Origin: Alistipes sp.
GTDB taxonomy: Bacteria; Bacteroidota; Bacteroidia; Bacteroidales; Rikenellaceae
Assembly: GCA_017391665.1 (NCBI GenBank)
Contig: JAFOXS010000237.1
Span: forward strand, 1-26,353
DNA: 26,353 bases
Reading direction: 5' to 3'
Within the stretch, counting starts at the first letter, position 1; the number at the start of each line of letters is the position of its first letter. The notes beneath the pieces were generated by a model, which was given only the letters and a program-made list of their open reading frames with translations, ran no database searches and was not told the DNA's origin. Position numbers and translations under genes: made by a program. Positions 14,986-23,755 of the stretch are shown here, in pieces.

Positions 14986-15453
14986 ATGAATCAAAAAACA
15001 CAACGTCTTGCCACAATTCGCAAAATCATCCGCAGCGAACTTATCGGATCACAGGAGGAGCTGATCGCACGTCTTGCGGAGTGTGGCATAAATATTACAC
15101 AGAGTACTTTGTCACGCGACCTGAAATTTATGAATGTCGCGAAAGTGCCACACAAAAACAAGGGTTACATATACGTACTTCCAAACACCGTACAGCACGA
15201 GGTGAATGTATCATCGAACATTTCGGACAACATCACGGGGCTGACATTTTCAGGAAACCTCGGTGTGATGAAGACAAAATCGGGCTACGCAAGTGCTATT
15301 TCGGTACCCATCGACAACCTGAACTGTCCGGGCATTCTCAGCACCATTGCCGGCGACAACACCGTACTTATCATTATGCGCGAGGATGCAAACCGCAACC
15401 AGGTAGTGGAGGCGCTACTTAGAATCTTCCCGATGCTGAGCAACGTACTATAA
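14986..15453 (+). CDS. argR: Arginine repressor ArgR
   Basis: ArgR is a hexameric transcription factor that represses arginine synthesis genes when arginine is bound. The ATG at 14986 gives 155 residues, the normal length. The open frame continues 34 codons upstream, but that part overlaps the putative promoter and has no family character. The N-terminal winged helix (QEELIARLAECGINITQSTL, DNA-recognition SRDL at 43-46) precedes the linker. The C-terminal oligomerisation and arginine-binding domain holds STIAGDNTVLII. The usual GDD pair that contacts arginine reads GDN here (Asp124, Asn125). The gene is divergent from the arginine operon and is followed by a terminator. Autoregulation is likely from the palindromes upstream. 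Confidence 0.95.
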   Translation: MNQKTQRLATIRKIIRSELIGSQEELIARLAECGINITQSTLSRDLKFMNVAKVPHKNKGYIYVLPNTVQHEVNVSSNISDNITGLTFSGNLGVMKTKSGYASAISVPIDNLNCPGILSTIAGDNTVLIIMREDANRNQVVEALLRIFPMLSNVL

Positions 15454-15456
15454 AAC

Positions 15457-15495
15457 AAAAAACTGACAGCCTTTGTGGTTGTCAGTTTTTTTTTA
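15457..15495. terminator. Bidirectional terminator between argR and the divIC-like gene
   Basis: AACTGACAGCC (15461-15471) pairs with GGTTGTCAGTT (15477-15487), an 11-bp stem with a TTTGT loop. It is flanked by an A-rich run on the left and a T run on the right, so it can end transcripts from both convergent genes. Confidence 0.9.
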
Positions 15496-15511
15496 TTTTA
15501 CGATTCGCAAT

Positions 15512-15784
15512 TTACTCAATGATGTAAATATACTCGTCATCGCGCTGCATATGGAATCTCTCACGTGCATACTGCTCCAAAAACTCATCGTAGTTTAGTC
15601 GCTCAAGCATGGTACTATCCTCCGTGATGCGGCTCTGAAACATATCACGCTGATCCTCCAATAGTCCGATACGATGATGCAACGATATCATATTCATCAG
15701 ATTACGCACGGTAAGTGCTGCCGTATAGATAAATACCGCAGCAGTAATGGAGAACCATATATATTTACTTGTCTTGCCAGCCAT
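15512..15784 (-). CDS. DivIC/FtsB-like septum formation initiator
   Basis: This is a small bitopic membrane protein of the FtsB/DivIC family, which forms part of the FtsQLB-type division complex at the septum. From the ATG at 15784 it has 90 residues: a short cytoplasmic start (MAGKTSKY), one membrane helix at about residues 8-28, a predicted coiled coil at about 32-60 (HRIGLLEDQRDMFQSRI) and the family C-terminal block YARERFHMQRDDEYIYII. An in-frame start at 15835 would add 17 residues and overlap queE by 46 nt; the ATG at 15784, 5 nt after the queE stop, places the helix near the N-terminus as expected. It is probably co-transcribed with hpt and queE. Confidence 0.85.
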   Translation of the reverse strand: MAGKTSKYIWFSITAAVFIYTAALTVRNLMNMISLHHRIGLLEDQRDMFQSRITEDSTMLERLNYDEFLEQYARERFHMQRDDEYIYIIE

Positions 15785-15789
15785 ATACT

Positions 15790-16422
15790 TTAGGGGATAC
15801 GCATAAACTTGTGCGTCTGTATTGAGATTGACCAACGTGGATTAGACTTGGCATACTCAACAATCTTGGGCATAATCTCATCAAAAACACTCCACTCGGG
15901 CTGCAGATACAATCGGCAATAACGACCTACACGGCGAGCATTCTCCTCGGCCCACAGGAAATCATCCTCAGTCTGGATTATAACCTTCAACTCGTGCGCA
16001 CGGCCAAATGCCTCAGCCAAGGGAGGCTGCTGACGTTTAGGCGAGAGGCATACCCAATCGAACTCGCCACTGAAAGGATGAGTACCCGATGTCTCAAGGA
16101 AAATCTCCAACCCCACATCTCGCAGACGCGACGTCAGGATCTCCAGAGGATAGAGCAATGGCTCACCGCCCGTAATTACGATAGCCTGCGCAGCGCACGC
16201 CTTGGCACGCTTGACCACCTCGTCAACATCAACGGGAGGGAAAACCTTAGGATTCCAGGTATATTTGGCATCGCACCATCGGCAACCCACATCGCACCCG
16301 CCCAAGCGGATGAAATATGCAGGCTTACCCGCATGAAATCCCTCACCCTGAATGGTATAGAAGTCCTCAACCAATGGCAGACGGTTGCCGCCATCCAACA
16401 TATCACTATTCGTCAATGACAT
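15790..16422 (-). CDS. queE: 7-carboxy-7-deazaguanine synthase (radical SAM)
   Basis: QueE converts 6-carboxy-tetrahydropterin to 7-carboxy-7-deazaguanine in the pathway to preQ0, queuosine and other deazaguanines. The 210-residue protein has the substrate segment FYTIQGEGFHAGKPAYFIRL and the iron-sulfur motif GGCDVGCRWCD (Cys43, Cys47, Cys50), spaced C-x3-C-x2-C. The segments VITGGEPLL and LETSGTH are also typical of the family. It overlaps the 3' end of hpt by 17 nt. A second Met at residue 8 would remove the overlap and is an acceptable alternative start. No queC, queD or queF gene is in the window. Confidence 0.93.
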   Translation of the reverse strand: MSLTNSDMLDGGNRLPLVEDFYTIQGEGFHAGKPAYFIRLGGCDVGCRWCDAKYTWNPKVFPPVDVDEVVKRAKACAAQAIVITGGEPLLYPLEILTSRLRDVGLEIFLETSGTHPFSGEFDWVCLSPKRQQPPLAEAFGRAHELKVIIQTEDDFLWAEENARRVGRYCRLYLQPEWSVFDEIMPKIVEYAKSNPRWSISIQTHKFMRIP

Positions 16423-16945
16423 AAATATCCTTTAAATTACGACCCAACTGATTGTAATCCAAACCATAGCCAACAATAAACTCATTACCGATCGACAACG
16501 CCACATAATCCACCTCATACTCATAGAGGAACTTCTCGGGCTTGAAGAAGAGCGTACAGATTGAGATGCTTGCCGGATTCTTCTCACGCAGATGATCAAG
16601 CAGGTAATTCATGCTATGACCCGTCTCGATAATATCCTCCACGATAATAATGTCGCGTCCCTCAATGTCGAAGTTAACACCCAACTGCTGCTTAACCTTA
16701 CCCGTTGACTCAGTACCCTGATACGAAGAGATCTTCACAAATGCCAACTGACTATTGAATGTAGTCTTACGCACCAAATCGCTCAAAAAGAGGAATGAGC
16801 CACTCAAAACACCCAAAAAGACAGGCGTACATCCGGCGTAGCGCTCGTTGAGTTGCTCAGCAATATGCGTTACAGCCTTATCAATCTCCTCGGCGGAAAT
16901 CATCACGCGAAAACGCTTGTCATGCAATAGAATTTTATCGGCCAT
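16406..16945 (-). CDS. hpt: Hypoxanthine phosphoribosyltransferase
   Basis: Hpt makes IMP (and GMP) from hypoxanthine (and guanine) plus PRPP in purine salvage. The 179-residue protein has the PRPP-binding loop DIIIVEDIIETGHSM and, near the N-terminus, the PVFLGVLSGSFLFLSDL strand-loop that carries the cis-peptide PPi loop. The C-terminal block VDYVALSIGNEFIVGYGLDY provides the base-binding residues. It heads a unit with queE, overlapping it by 17 nt, and the divIC-like gene. A hairpin upstream separates it from tkt. No clear TAnnTTTG promoter box was found in the 64-nt gap. Confidence 0.96.
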   Translation of the reverse strand: MADKILLHDKRFRVMISAEEIDKAVTHIAEQLNERYAGCTPVFLGVLSGSFLFLSDLVRKTTFNSQLAFVKISSYQGTESTGKVKQQLGVNFDIEGRDIIIVEDIIETGHSMNYLLDHLREKNPASISICTLFFKPEKFLYEYEVDYVALSIGNEFIVGYGLDYNQLGRNLKDIYVIDE

Positions 16946-16971
16946 ATATTAAGTTGTGTTAGTATATTTAA

Positions 16972-16997
16972 CGAGCGGATCGAAACCGACCCGCTCG
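16972..16997 (-). terminator. Hairpin after tkt, probable terminator
   Basis: CGAGCGG (16972-16978) pairs with CCGCTCG (16991-16997), extended by TCG/CGA around a 4-nt loop after one mismatch. In the direction of tkt the downstream bases are T/A-rich without a clean T run, so termination is likely but not certain. It lies 12 nt past the tkt stop. Confidence 0.55.
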
Positions 16998-17009
16998 CTA
17001 CAATCATTA

Positions 17010-19040
17010 TTACTTACTTAGCAAGGCCTTAACCTCTTCGTAAACGGTCTGTCCATTGTAACCGAACTTCTCGTCCAGCACCTTGAACGGAGCCGAATAA
17101 CCGAAGTGGTCGCAACCATGGATCTTACCATCCTCGCCTACAAGACCACGCAGGTTAATTGACAAGCCAGATGTCATACCATAACGTACGATATTCTTAG
17201 GCAATACGCTATCCTGATAAGACTTAGGCTGATCGCGGAACAAGCCCTCGCTCGGAACGCTTACCACACGCACTGCGATACCATCCTTCTGCAGAAGCTC
17301 GGCACCATCAACGAGTGTAGATACCTCAGAACCTGAAGCGAGCATAACAACCTGAGCCTTCGCCGAATCCATGACGATATAAGCGCCCTTCACTGCCTGC
17401 TGAGCCTCCTGCTTGCGGCTAGCACCCATAGGAGGAATAGACTTGATATTCTGACGAGAGAAGATCAACGCTACGGGACGCTGCTCGGCCATAGCACACT
17501 GCCATGCAACCACTGTCTCCTCGGCATCGGCAGGACGCATCACTACCATAGAACGCTCGCCACGATGGTTATGTACCTGCTCCATCAGGCGGATCTGCAT
17601 CTCCTGCTCGATAGGCTGATGAGTAGGACCATCCTCACCCACGCGGAATGAGTCGTGTGACCATACATAGATAACCTTCAGGCGCATCAACGCTGACAAG
17701 CGGATGGCGGGCTTCATATAATCAGAGAATACGAAGAATGTACCACAAGCGGGGATTACACCACCATGCAGAGCCATACCGTTCATAATGCAAGCCATAG
17801 TAAGCTCGGCAACACCTGCCTGGAAGAACTGACCTGTAAAGTCGCCCTTAGTAAAGGCGTGAGTCTTGTTCAGGAAGCCATCGGTACGATCCGAGTTGCT
17901 CAAGTCGGCCGACATCACGATCATGTTCTCAATCTTATCGGCATATACACCCAGCATTGTAGCTGAAGCAACACGGGTAGCAGTATCGGGTTTAACCTCA
18001 ATCTTATTGTAATCGATTTCGGGAACCTCGCCCGAAAGGAAACGGTTCAACTTAAGAGAAAGCTCCTTGTTCGCTGCTCGCCACTCGCTCTCCTCCTGCT
18101 TACGCTTTGCAGCCCATGTCTTGAGCTCGCAACGACGTGTATCGTAGATCTCCGAAGTCTCATTGAAGAGCTTGAACGGATTCTCTGCGTCACCGCCAAG
18201 GTTAGTAACCGTAGCTGCCAAATCAGCACCGGCACCTGACAAAGGCTGACCATGAGTTGAAACCTTACCCTCGAAGTTCTCGCCATTGGCGCCCATAGCA
18301 CCCTTGGCCATGATCGAACGACCGATGATGAGCGTAGGCATCTGAGTCTGCGCATTGGCCTCAGTCAATGCTGCACGCAACTGGTCTACGTCGTGACCAT
18401 CAACCTCAATTACATGCCAGCCCCATGCACGATACTTACCTGCAACATCCTCCGAGTCGATCTCCTCAACTGTTGTTGAGAGCTGCACGTTGTTAGCATC
18501 GTAGTACATAATAAGGTTAGACAATCCCAAGTGACCTGCCACACGGCCAACGCCCTGCGAGATCTCCTCCTGCACGGCACCATCAGAGATGAATGTATAG
18601 GTCTTGTGAGCCATCCACTCGCCAAAACGAGCAACCATAAAGCGCTCGGCGATAGCGGCACCAACGGCCATAGCGTGACCCTGACCCAAAGGACCAGAGG
18701 TATTCTCCACACCATGCATAACATCTACCTCGGGGTGACCGGGAGTAATGCTACCCCACTGACGGAAGTTCTTCAGATCATCCATCGTGTAGAAACCCGA
18801 CAGCATAAGCACCGAGTAAAGCATCGGTGACATATGGCCCGGATCAAGGAAGAATCGATCGCGGAAAGGATATGCGGGGTTCTCGGGATCGAAGTGCATG
18901 AACTCCGTATAGAGCAGATTAATGAAATCGGCACCGCCCATAGCACCACCCGGGTGACCTGACTTAGCCTTCTCCACCATTGCGGCTGCCAAGATTCGGA
19001 TATTGTCGGCTGCCTTATTAAGTTTATAGTTAGCGAACAT
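17010..19040 (-). CDS. tkt: Transketolase
   Basis: Transketolase moves two-carbon units between sugar phosphates in the non-oxidative pentose phosphate pathway, using thiamine diphosphate. The 676-residue length is standard. The N-terminal domain has AKSGHPGGAMGGADF and the metal/ThDP motif SDGAVQEEISQG (in place of GDG at the start of the motif), ending in NVQLSTTVEEIDSEDV. The middle pyrimidine domain has SHDSFRVGEDGPTHQPIEQ. The C-terminal domain begins near VVMLASGSEV. It is the single gene of its unit, with a good -7 box 30 nt upstream and a hairpin downstream. E1 or DXS family alternatives are excluded by the full three-domain pattern. Confidence 0.97.
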   Translation of the reverse strand: MFANYKLNKAADNIRILAAAMVEKAKSGHPGGAMGGADFINLLYTEFMHFDPENPAYPFRDRFFLDPGHMSPMLYSVLMLSGFYTMDDLKNFRQWGSITPGHPEVDVMHGVENTSGPLGQGHAMAVGAAIAERFMVARFGEWMAHKTYTFISDGAVQEEISQGVGRVAGHLGLSNLIMYYDANNVQLSTTVEEIDSEDVAGKYRAWGWHVIEVDGHDVDQLRAALTEANAQTQMPTLIIGRSIMAKGAMGANGENFEGKVSTHGQPLSGAGADLAATVTNLGGDAENPFKLFNETSEIYDTRRCELKTWAAKRKQEESEWRAANKELSLKLNRFLSGEVPEIDYNKIEVKPDTATRVASATMLGVYADKIENMIVMSADLSNSDRTDGFLNKTHAFTKGDFTGQFFQAGVAELTMACIMNGMALHGGVIPACGTFFVFSDYMKPAIRLSALMRLKVIYVWSHDSFRVGEDGPTHQPIEQEMQIRLMEQVHNHRGERSMVVMRPADAEETVVAWQCAMAEQRPVALIFSRQNIKSIPPMGASRKQEAQQAVKGAYIVMDSAKAQVVMLASGSEVSTLVDGAELLQKDGIAVRVVSVPSEGLFRDQPKSYQDSVLPKNIVRYGMTSGLSINLRGLVGEDGKIHGCDHFGYSAPFKVLDEKFGYNGQTVYEEVKALLSK

Positions 19041-19069
19041 ATATTTTTATAATTCTTTTTCTTCTTCTA

Positions 19070-19077
19070 CAAAGATA
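19070..19077 (-). promoter_or_regulatory. -7 box (TATCTTTG) of tkt
   Basis: On the minus strand TATCTTTG fits the consensus TAnnTTTG exactly, 29 nt before the tkt ATG and just after the clpX stop. No convincing -33 TTTG lies 19-21 nt upstream. Confidence 0.6.
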
Positions 19078-19089
19078 ATATAATTTATC

Positions 19090-20361
19090 TTAACTAACCT
19101 GCTTCAACTGCAAAAAATTTGACCCCTCGATCTTCTTTTTAGCATAGTCAAGCGTAACGACATATTGAGTCTGGCCCGAAGAGGGCAACTCATACATCGC
19201 ATCGATGATAATAGCCTCGCAAATCGAGCGCAGACCACGGGCACCAAGTTTGTACTCGTCAGCCTTCTCTACAATATAATCCAGCACATCATCATCAAAC
19301 TGCAGATCAACACCATCCATAGCAAACAGACGCTCATACTGTTTCACGATAGCGTTCTTGGGCTCGGTCAGAATCGAGCGCAAAGCCTCACGCGAAAGGG
19401 GCTGCATATATGTCAAAACGGGCAGACGACCCACCAGCTCGGGAATAAGTCCAAACGAGCGCAAATCCTGCGGCAGGATATACTTCATCAAATTGTTGCG
19501 ATCCACCTGCTGACCGCTCTGCACACCATAACCGATGGCACGGGTGTTCAGACGTTGAGCAATCTTCTTCTCAATGCCATCGAATGCACCGCCACAGATA
19601 AAGAGGATATCCTTCGTATTTACCTGGATAAACTTCTGGTCGGGATGCTTGCGGCCACCCTGAGGCGGAACATTCACAACAGTACCCTCCAAAATCTTCA
19701 GCAGAGCCTGCTGCACACCCTCACCCGACACATCGCGAGTGATGCTGGGGTTATCGCTCTTGCGGGCAATCTTATCCACCTCATCGATAAATACTATACC
19801 ACGCTCGGCAGCGGCCACATCGTAATCGGCCACCTGCAACAGACGCGAAAGGATACTCTCCACATCCTCACCCACATATCCGGCCTCGGTAAGCACCGTG
19901 GCATCAACGATTGTGAAGGGAACATTCAGCACGCGCGCAATCGTGCGGGCCATCAATGTCTTACCCGTACCGGTCTGACCCACGAGTACGATATTAGACT
20001 TATCGATCTCGACATCGTCGTGTTGCTTGTCGCGGCTCATCAGACGCTTATAGTGGTTATATACCGCAACCGACATATAACGCTTGGCGTCATCCTGACC
20101 AATGATGTACTGATCCAGAACAGCCTTAATCTCCGCAGGGCGCATCAGTTCCTCCATCTTGAACTTTTTGCCACCCTTCTTGCGAGCCGACTCAACGAGT
20201 TCGCTCTCAACAAGCATCTGATAACCTCGCTCTACGCAGATATTACAAATATTCACGCCATCCGCACCCTGAAACATCAGAGCCACATCACTGCGTTTAG
20301 CACCGCAGAACGAGCAGCAATCCTCGTTACTACGCGGTCCTCCTTTATGTTTTTGTGCCAT
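19090..20361 (-). CDS. clpX: ATP-dependent Clp protease ATP-binding subunit ClpX
   Basis: ClpX is the hexameric AAA+ unfoldase that feeds substrates to ClpP. The 423-residue protein starts with the zinc-binding domain (Cys16, Cys19, Cys39, Cys42). Walker A is GQTGTGKT (128-135), Walker B is IVFIDEVDK, and the pore segment [11 protein letters not shown] follows Walker A. The C-terminal small AAA subdomain includes [15 protein letters not shown]. It starts 3 nt after the clpP stop, so the two are one translational unit. The gene order tig, clpP, clpX is the widespread one. Confidence 0.98.
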   Translation of the reverse strand: MAQKHKGGPRSNEDCCSFCGAKRSDVALMFQGADGVNICNICVERGYQMLVESELVESARKKGGKKFKMEELMRPAEIKAVLDQYIIGQDDAKRYMSVAVYNHYKRLMSRDKQHDDVEIDKSNIVLVGQTGTGKTLMARTIARVLNVPFTIVDATVLTEAGYVGEDVESILSRLLQVADYDVAAAERGIVFIDEVDKIARKSDNPSITRDVSGEGVQQALLKILEGTVVNVPPQGGRKHPDQKFIQVNTKDILFICGGAFDGIEKKIAQRLNTRAIGYGVQSGQQVDRNNLMKYILPQDLRSFGLIPELVGRLPVLTYMQPLSREALRSILTEPKNAIVKQYERLFAMDGVDLQFDDDVLDYIVEKADEYKLGARGLRSICEAIIIDAMYELPSSGQTQYVVTLDYAKKKIEGSNFLQLKQVS

Positions 20362-20364
20362 AAA

Positions 20365-21033
20365 TTATTTAATTCGCTTACTCAACACCTCATCGATAAG
20401 GCCATACTCCTTGGCCTCGAGTGCACCCATCCAGTAATCACGATCAGCATCCTGCTCGATCTTAGCGATATCCACACCAGAGTGCATAGAGAGGATCTCA
20501 TACAGTTCGCGCTTGGTCTTGATGATCTCACGAGCTGTAATTTCGATATCCGACGCCTGACCCTGCGCGCCACCCAGCGGCTGATGGATCATCACTCGCG
20601 AGTGAGGCAACGCCGAACGCTTGCCCTGGGCACCAGCTGTGAGCAACACAGCACCCATCGAAGCGGCCAGACCTGTACAGATAGTCGCCACATCGCACGA
20701 AATGAGCTGCATGGTATCGTAAATACCCAGACCTGCAGATACCGAACCACCGGGAGAATTGATATAAATCTGAATATCCTTCGAGGGATCTACCGACTCC
20801 AGAAAAAGCAACTGTGCCTGAATAATATTGGCCACATCGTCATATATGGGAGCACCAAGGAATATGATACGATCCATCATAAGGCGCGAGAACACATCCA
20901 TGGTGGCCACATTCAAATGACGCTCCTCGATAATTGTCGGTGAGACATATGCCGACTGTATCGAATTGAAATCGTGCAGTTTCAGGCTACTGATGCCATA
21001 ATGAGCACGAGCATATTTTTCAAATTCATTCAT
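20365..21033 (-). CDS. clpP: ATP-dependent Clp protease proteolytic subunit ClpP
   Basis: ClpP forms the double heptameric serine protease chamber capped by ClpX. The 222-residue protein has the oxyanion segment [12 protein letters not shown] and the catalytic triad Ser125 ([10 protein letters not shown]), His150 (VMIHQPLGG) and Asp199 (DADRDYWM). It is slightly longer than the E. coli protein because of an N-terminal segment before the first strand, consistent with a short processed propeptide. It begins 73 nt after the tig terminator; no clear promoter box was found there. It is followed by clpX after 3 nt. Confidence 0.97.
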   Translation of the reverse strand: MNEFEKYARAHYGISSLKLHDFNSIQSAYVSPTIIEERHLNVATMDVFSRLMMDRIIFLGAPIYDDVANIIQAQLLFLESVDPSKDIQIYINSPGGSVSAGLGIYDTMQLISCDVATICTGLAASMGAVLLTAGAQGKRSALPHSRVMIHQPLGGAQGQASDIEITAREIIKTKRELYEILSMHSGVDIAKIEQDADRDYWMGALEAKEYGLIDEVLSKRIK

Positions 21034-21105
21034 ATTTTTTTCGTATTATATTCATTGTCGTTTCGCCCATTGCCACATGCGACATACAGGCCAATATAAT
21101 AAATC

Positions 21106-21148
21106 AAAATTTGGACTCTGCAAACTTTACGCCCAGAGTCCAAATTTT
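21106..21148 (-). terminator. Intrinsic terminator after tig
   Basis: A perfect 15-bp inverted repeat, AAAATTTGGACTCTG (21106-21120) and CAGAGTCCAAATTTT (21134-21148), with a 13-nt loop, lies 58 nt after the tig stop and before clpP. The T-rich flank in the minus-strand direction fits termination, and the symmetry may also allow it in reverse. Confidence 0.85.
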
Positions 21149-21206
21149 AAGTATATATCGCAAAACTGACCTAAATACTATATATTATATATAGGACAGT
21201 CGTTGA

Positions 21207-22531
21207 TTACATCTCCTGAGCCAACTTCGCGAAATCCTCAGCTGACACTGACTTGTTAGTCACCTTAATCTGTGACTTAACATACTCTACGACCTTCAAC
21301 TCGTAAAGCTTCTCGTAGATCTTCTGAGCCTGCTCCTTGTTTGAAAGGATCTGCTTTGAGAAGTTCTCGATCATCTCCTCGGGTGCTGAAGGCATACCGT
21401 ACTGTGCAAACTGAGCCTTTGCGAACTCCTTAGCCTCGGCATTAACCTCATCCTCGCTAACTGTAAGCTCGTAGGTCTGGATGAAGTGCTTCTGCAGGTA
21501 GTTCCAAGTAAACATCTTAATGAAGCCCTCGAAATCCTTCTCGATATCCTCCATCGTGAACTTACCCTCGTTGATAGTGTAGAGCCAACGCTTGAGGAAT
21601 GCCTCGGGCATCTGCAAGCCCGCCTTCTCCATAAGGAAGTTGCGAACACGGATAGTGAAGAGGTAGTCAGCCTCGCGTGAGAGCTCCTTCTCGATCTCTG
21701 CATCGATGAACTTATCGAGGTCAGCCTCTGATGCGATGTTACCATCGGGAAGGCCATCTTGAAGAACTCCTCATTGAGCTCGGGGTTAGCGAACTGGCGA
21801 ATCTGAGTGATCTCCAATGAGAAGTTGGGGTTGATGCTCTCCAGCTCCTCAGCCTTAACCTGAAGAATTGAAGCACGCTGTGTCTCCGACTTATAGAGCT
21901 CGTTTACATTAACCTCCATCTTGTCGCCTACCTTCTTACCCTCGAAAGGCTTGCGCTCCTCGTCAGTCATTGAGATAAGACCAACGTAAGCATCCTCGAT
22001 GCGCATGTCGCCGTTGTCAAGAGTTACGGTCAAAGCCTCGTCCTTTGCTACAGCCTCAACCTCTACCAAGCGGCCATAACGACGCAGGTAGTTGTCCTTG
22101 TACTGCTCGTGCATGGTCTTCTCGATCTTGATCTTGTTGTAGGTAAGCTTGTCGTCCTTAGAAAGTGCGAGCTCAACCTTGGGAGCCTCGCCAATCTCAA
22201 ACATGAACTCGTGCTCGGTGTTATTCTCGAAATCGAAGTCACCCTGCTCCTCTGAAGGAATTACATCACCTACATAGTCAATACCCTCGTTCTGCAAATA
22301 CTCGAATACCGAGTTAGAAGCGAGCTTGTATGACTGCTCAGCAACAACACCCTTACCAAACATCTTGCGTACAACACCCATGGGAACCATACCGGGACGG
22401 AAACCGGGGATGTTTGCCTTACGCTTGTACTCACGCAGAGCCTTATCAACTGCCTCAGCGTAGTCAGCCTCAGCAACAACAACCTTCAATAACGAGGTAC
22501 CTACCTCACGCTGTTCTCTTGTAATTTTCAT
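21207..22531 (-). pseudogene. tig: Trigger factor, interrupted by a one-base frameshift
   Basis: Trigger factor is the ribosome-bound chaperone and prolyl isomerase that meets nascent chains. The true start is the ATG at 22531 (MKITREQREVG). The first part reads the ribosome-binding domain with the GFRPGMVPMGVVRK signature and the PPIase-like domain, up to NEEFFKMAFP. At about 21747-21750 the frame breaks. The missing C-terminal domain continues at once in another frame (DGNIASEADLDKF, RNFLMEKAGLQMPEAF) to the stop at 21207. One lost C in the CCC run (GGG on the plus strand) accounts for it: with that base restored the gene has 442 codons, as expected for the family. Both halves are intact, so a sequencing or assembly error is as likely as a real recent mutation. 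Confidence 0.9.
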
Positions 22532-22587
22532 AGTTTCTTCTGTATATTTTATTCGATTTTTTCGTGCAAAAGTCCGATTTCGGAGTG

Positions 22588-22613
22588 CAAAGGTAATAAA
22601 TTTTAATTTATTA
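22588..22613 (-). promoter_or_regulatory. tig promoter: -7 box with an AT-only palindrome
   Basis: On the minus strand TACCTTTG (22588-22595) matches TAnnTTTG, 56 nt before the tig ATG. Immediately upstream, sharing two bases, is TAATAAATT-TT-AATTTATTA (22594-22613), a perfect 9-bp palindrome of A and T only. It may be an operator or a weak hairpin after mqnC. Confidence 0.5.
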
Positions 22614-22654
22614 GCATTACTTCGTCGCAAATTTATTACACAACATCGTTTTTT

Positions 22655-23755
22655 CTACCCTTTCCACTCTCTGGGCTGATACAACTGATCGCGCAACTGC
22701 GGCCTGAATCCTGCCTCGCGGATGGCACGCTGAATACCTTCGGCATCGAACTGATTATGCGCACCAGCACTCGACACCACATTCTCCTCGATCATAATCG
22801 AACCCATATCGTTTGCGCCACTATGCAGGGCGAGCTGGGCGGTAGCTTTACCAACAGTAAGCCATGAAGCTTGAATATTTCTAATATTATTGAGTATCAG
22901 GCGGCTAACAGCAATTATACGAATATACTCAAGGGGCGAAAAATGCGACTGCACGCCCTCCTGTTCAAGATGTGTTCCAGTAGAGCGGAATATCCACGGA
23001 ATAAACGCGATAAATCCCCAATTACCATCGGGACAGCGAGCCTGCAGATCTCGAATCGTCAACAGATGGTCTATTCGCTGACGCGACGTTTCGACGTGGC
23101 CATACATCATCGTTGCCGAAGTCGGCAGATTCATCTCATGAGCCTCGTGCATCACATCGATCCAATCCTTTACGCTCGGCTTGGCGGGCGATATGGCTCG
23201 ACGCACATCATCACACAGAATCTCCGCACCAGCTCCAGGCAGCGAATCCAATCCAGCAGCAACCAGACGCTGCAGAGCCTCACGCGAAGTAATATTGCTT
23301 ATGCGGGCTATATGCGCCACCTCGGGAGCACCCAACGCATGCAGACGAACCTGCGGATAGAGGCGTTTCAGTTCAGAGAACAACTCCTCATAGAACTCAA
23401 TACCCAGCTTGGGATGCAGGCCGCCTTGCAGAAGGAGTTGATCGCCACCAAGTGCGAGCATCTGATCAATCTTCTCGCAATACTCGTCAATAGTGGTAAT
23501 AAAGGCCCTCTCCGCCTGATGCGGTTTGCAATGGAAGTTGCAGAATTTACATCCCGAGATGCAGACATTGGTAATATTTACATTGCGGTCAATCTGCCAT
23601 GTCACAACATCCTTGTCGGGCACCGCATCACGGCGAACCTTATCGGCCACGGCAGCCAGACGCTCCAGTGAAGCCTCCTCCCATAGCCAATAGGCCTCAT
23701 CGCTCGTAAGCGTCTGACGGTCTAATGCTTTCGCAAAGATATTATCAGCATTCAT
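22655..23755 (-). CDS. mqnC: Cyclic dehypoxanthinyl futalosine synthase (radical SAM)
   Basis: MqnC cyclises dehypoxanthine futalosine in the futalosine route to menaquinone. The 366-residue radical SAM protein has the cluster motif CISGCKFC (Cys65, Cys69, Cys72; C-x3-C-x2-C). It is followed by QGGLHPKLGIEFYEELF, LDSLPGAGAEILCDDVRRAI, SATMMYGHVET and GFIAFIPWIF. The last block is characteristic of MqnC rather than of its paralogues MqnE or CofH. It overlaps the rnr stop by one base (TAATG) and ends the unit. No other mqn gene is in the window. MqnE is the main alternative assignment. Confidence 0.86.
   Translation of the reverse strand: MNADNIFAKALDRQTLTSDEAYWLWEEASLERLAAVADKVRRDAVPDKDVVTWQIDRNVNITNVCISGCKFCNFHCKPHQAERAFITTIDEYCEKIDQMLALGGDQLLLQGGLHPKLGIEFYEELFSELKRLYPQVRLHALGAPEVAHIARISNITSREALQRLVAAGLDSLPGAGAEILCDDVRRAISPAKPSVKDWIDVMHEAHEMNLPTSATMMYGHVETSRQRIDHLLTIRDLQARCPDGNWGFIAFIPWIFRSTGTHLEQEGVQSHFSPLEYIRIIAVSRLILNNIRNIQASWLTVGKATAQLALHSGANDMGSIMIEENVVSSAGAHNQFDAEGIQRAIREAGFRPQLRDQLYQPREWKG

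Noticed and set aside
17010..19040. SDG in place of the GDG start of the thiamine motif in transketolase as a sign of an inactive enzyme
   Set aside because: The remaining ThDP and substrate motifs are intact, and from memory this variant is normal in Bacteroidetes transketolases.
19165..20943. 592-codon open frame on the plus strand across clpX and clpP
   Set aside because: It runs antisense through two certain genes, has no recognisable domain, and is explained by codon bias in the opposite strand, which lacks stop-generating triplets.
21178..21194. CTATATAT-T-ATATATAG palindrome just after the tig stop
   Set aside because: It is simple alternating AT sequence with no conserved context; the strong terminator 30 nt further on explains the region.
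21371..21747. Run-on tail of the first tig frame, which continues as a Ser/Arg-rich stretch
   Set aside because: The real trigger factor C-terminus reads cleanly in the neighbouring frame over the same bases, so the tail is a frameshift by-product and not a new domain.
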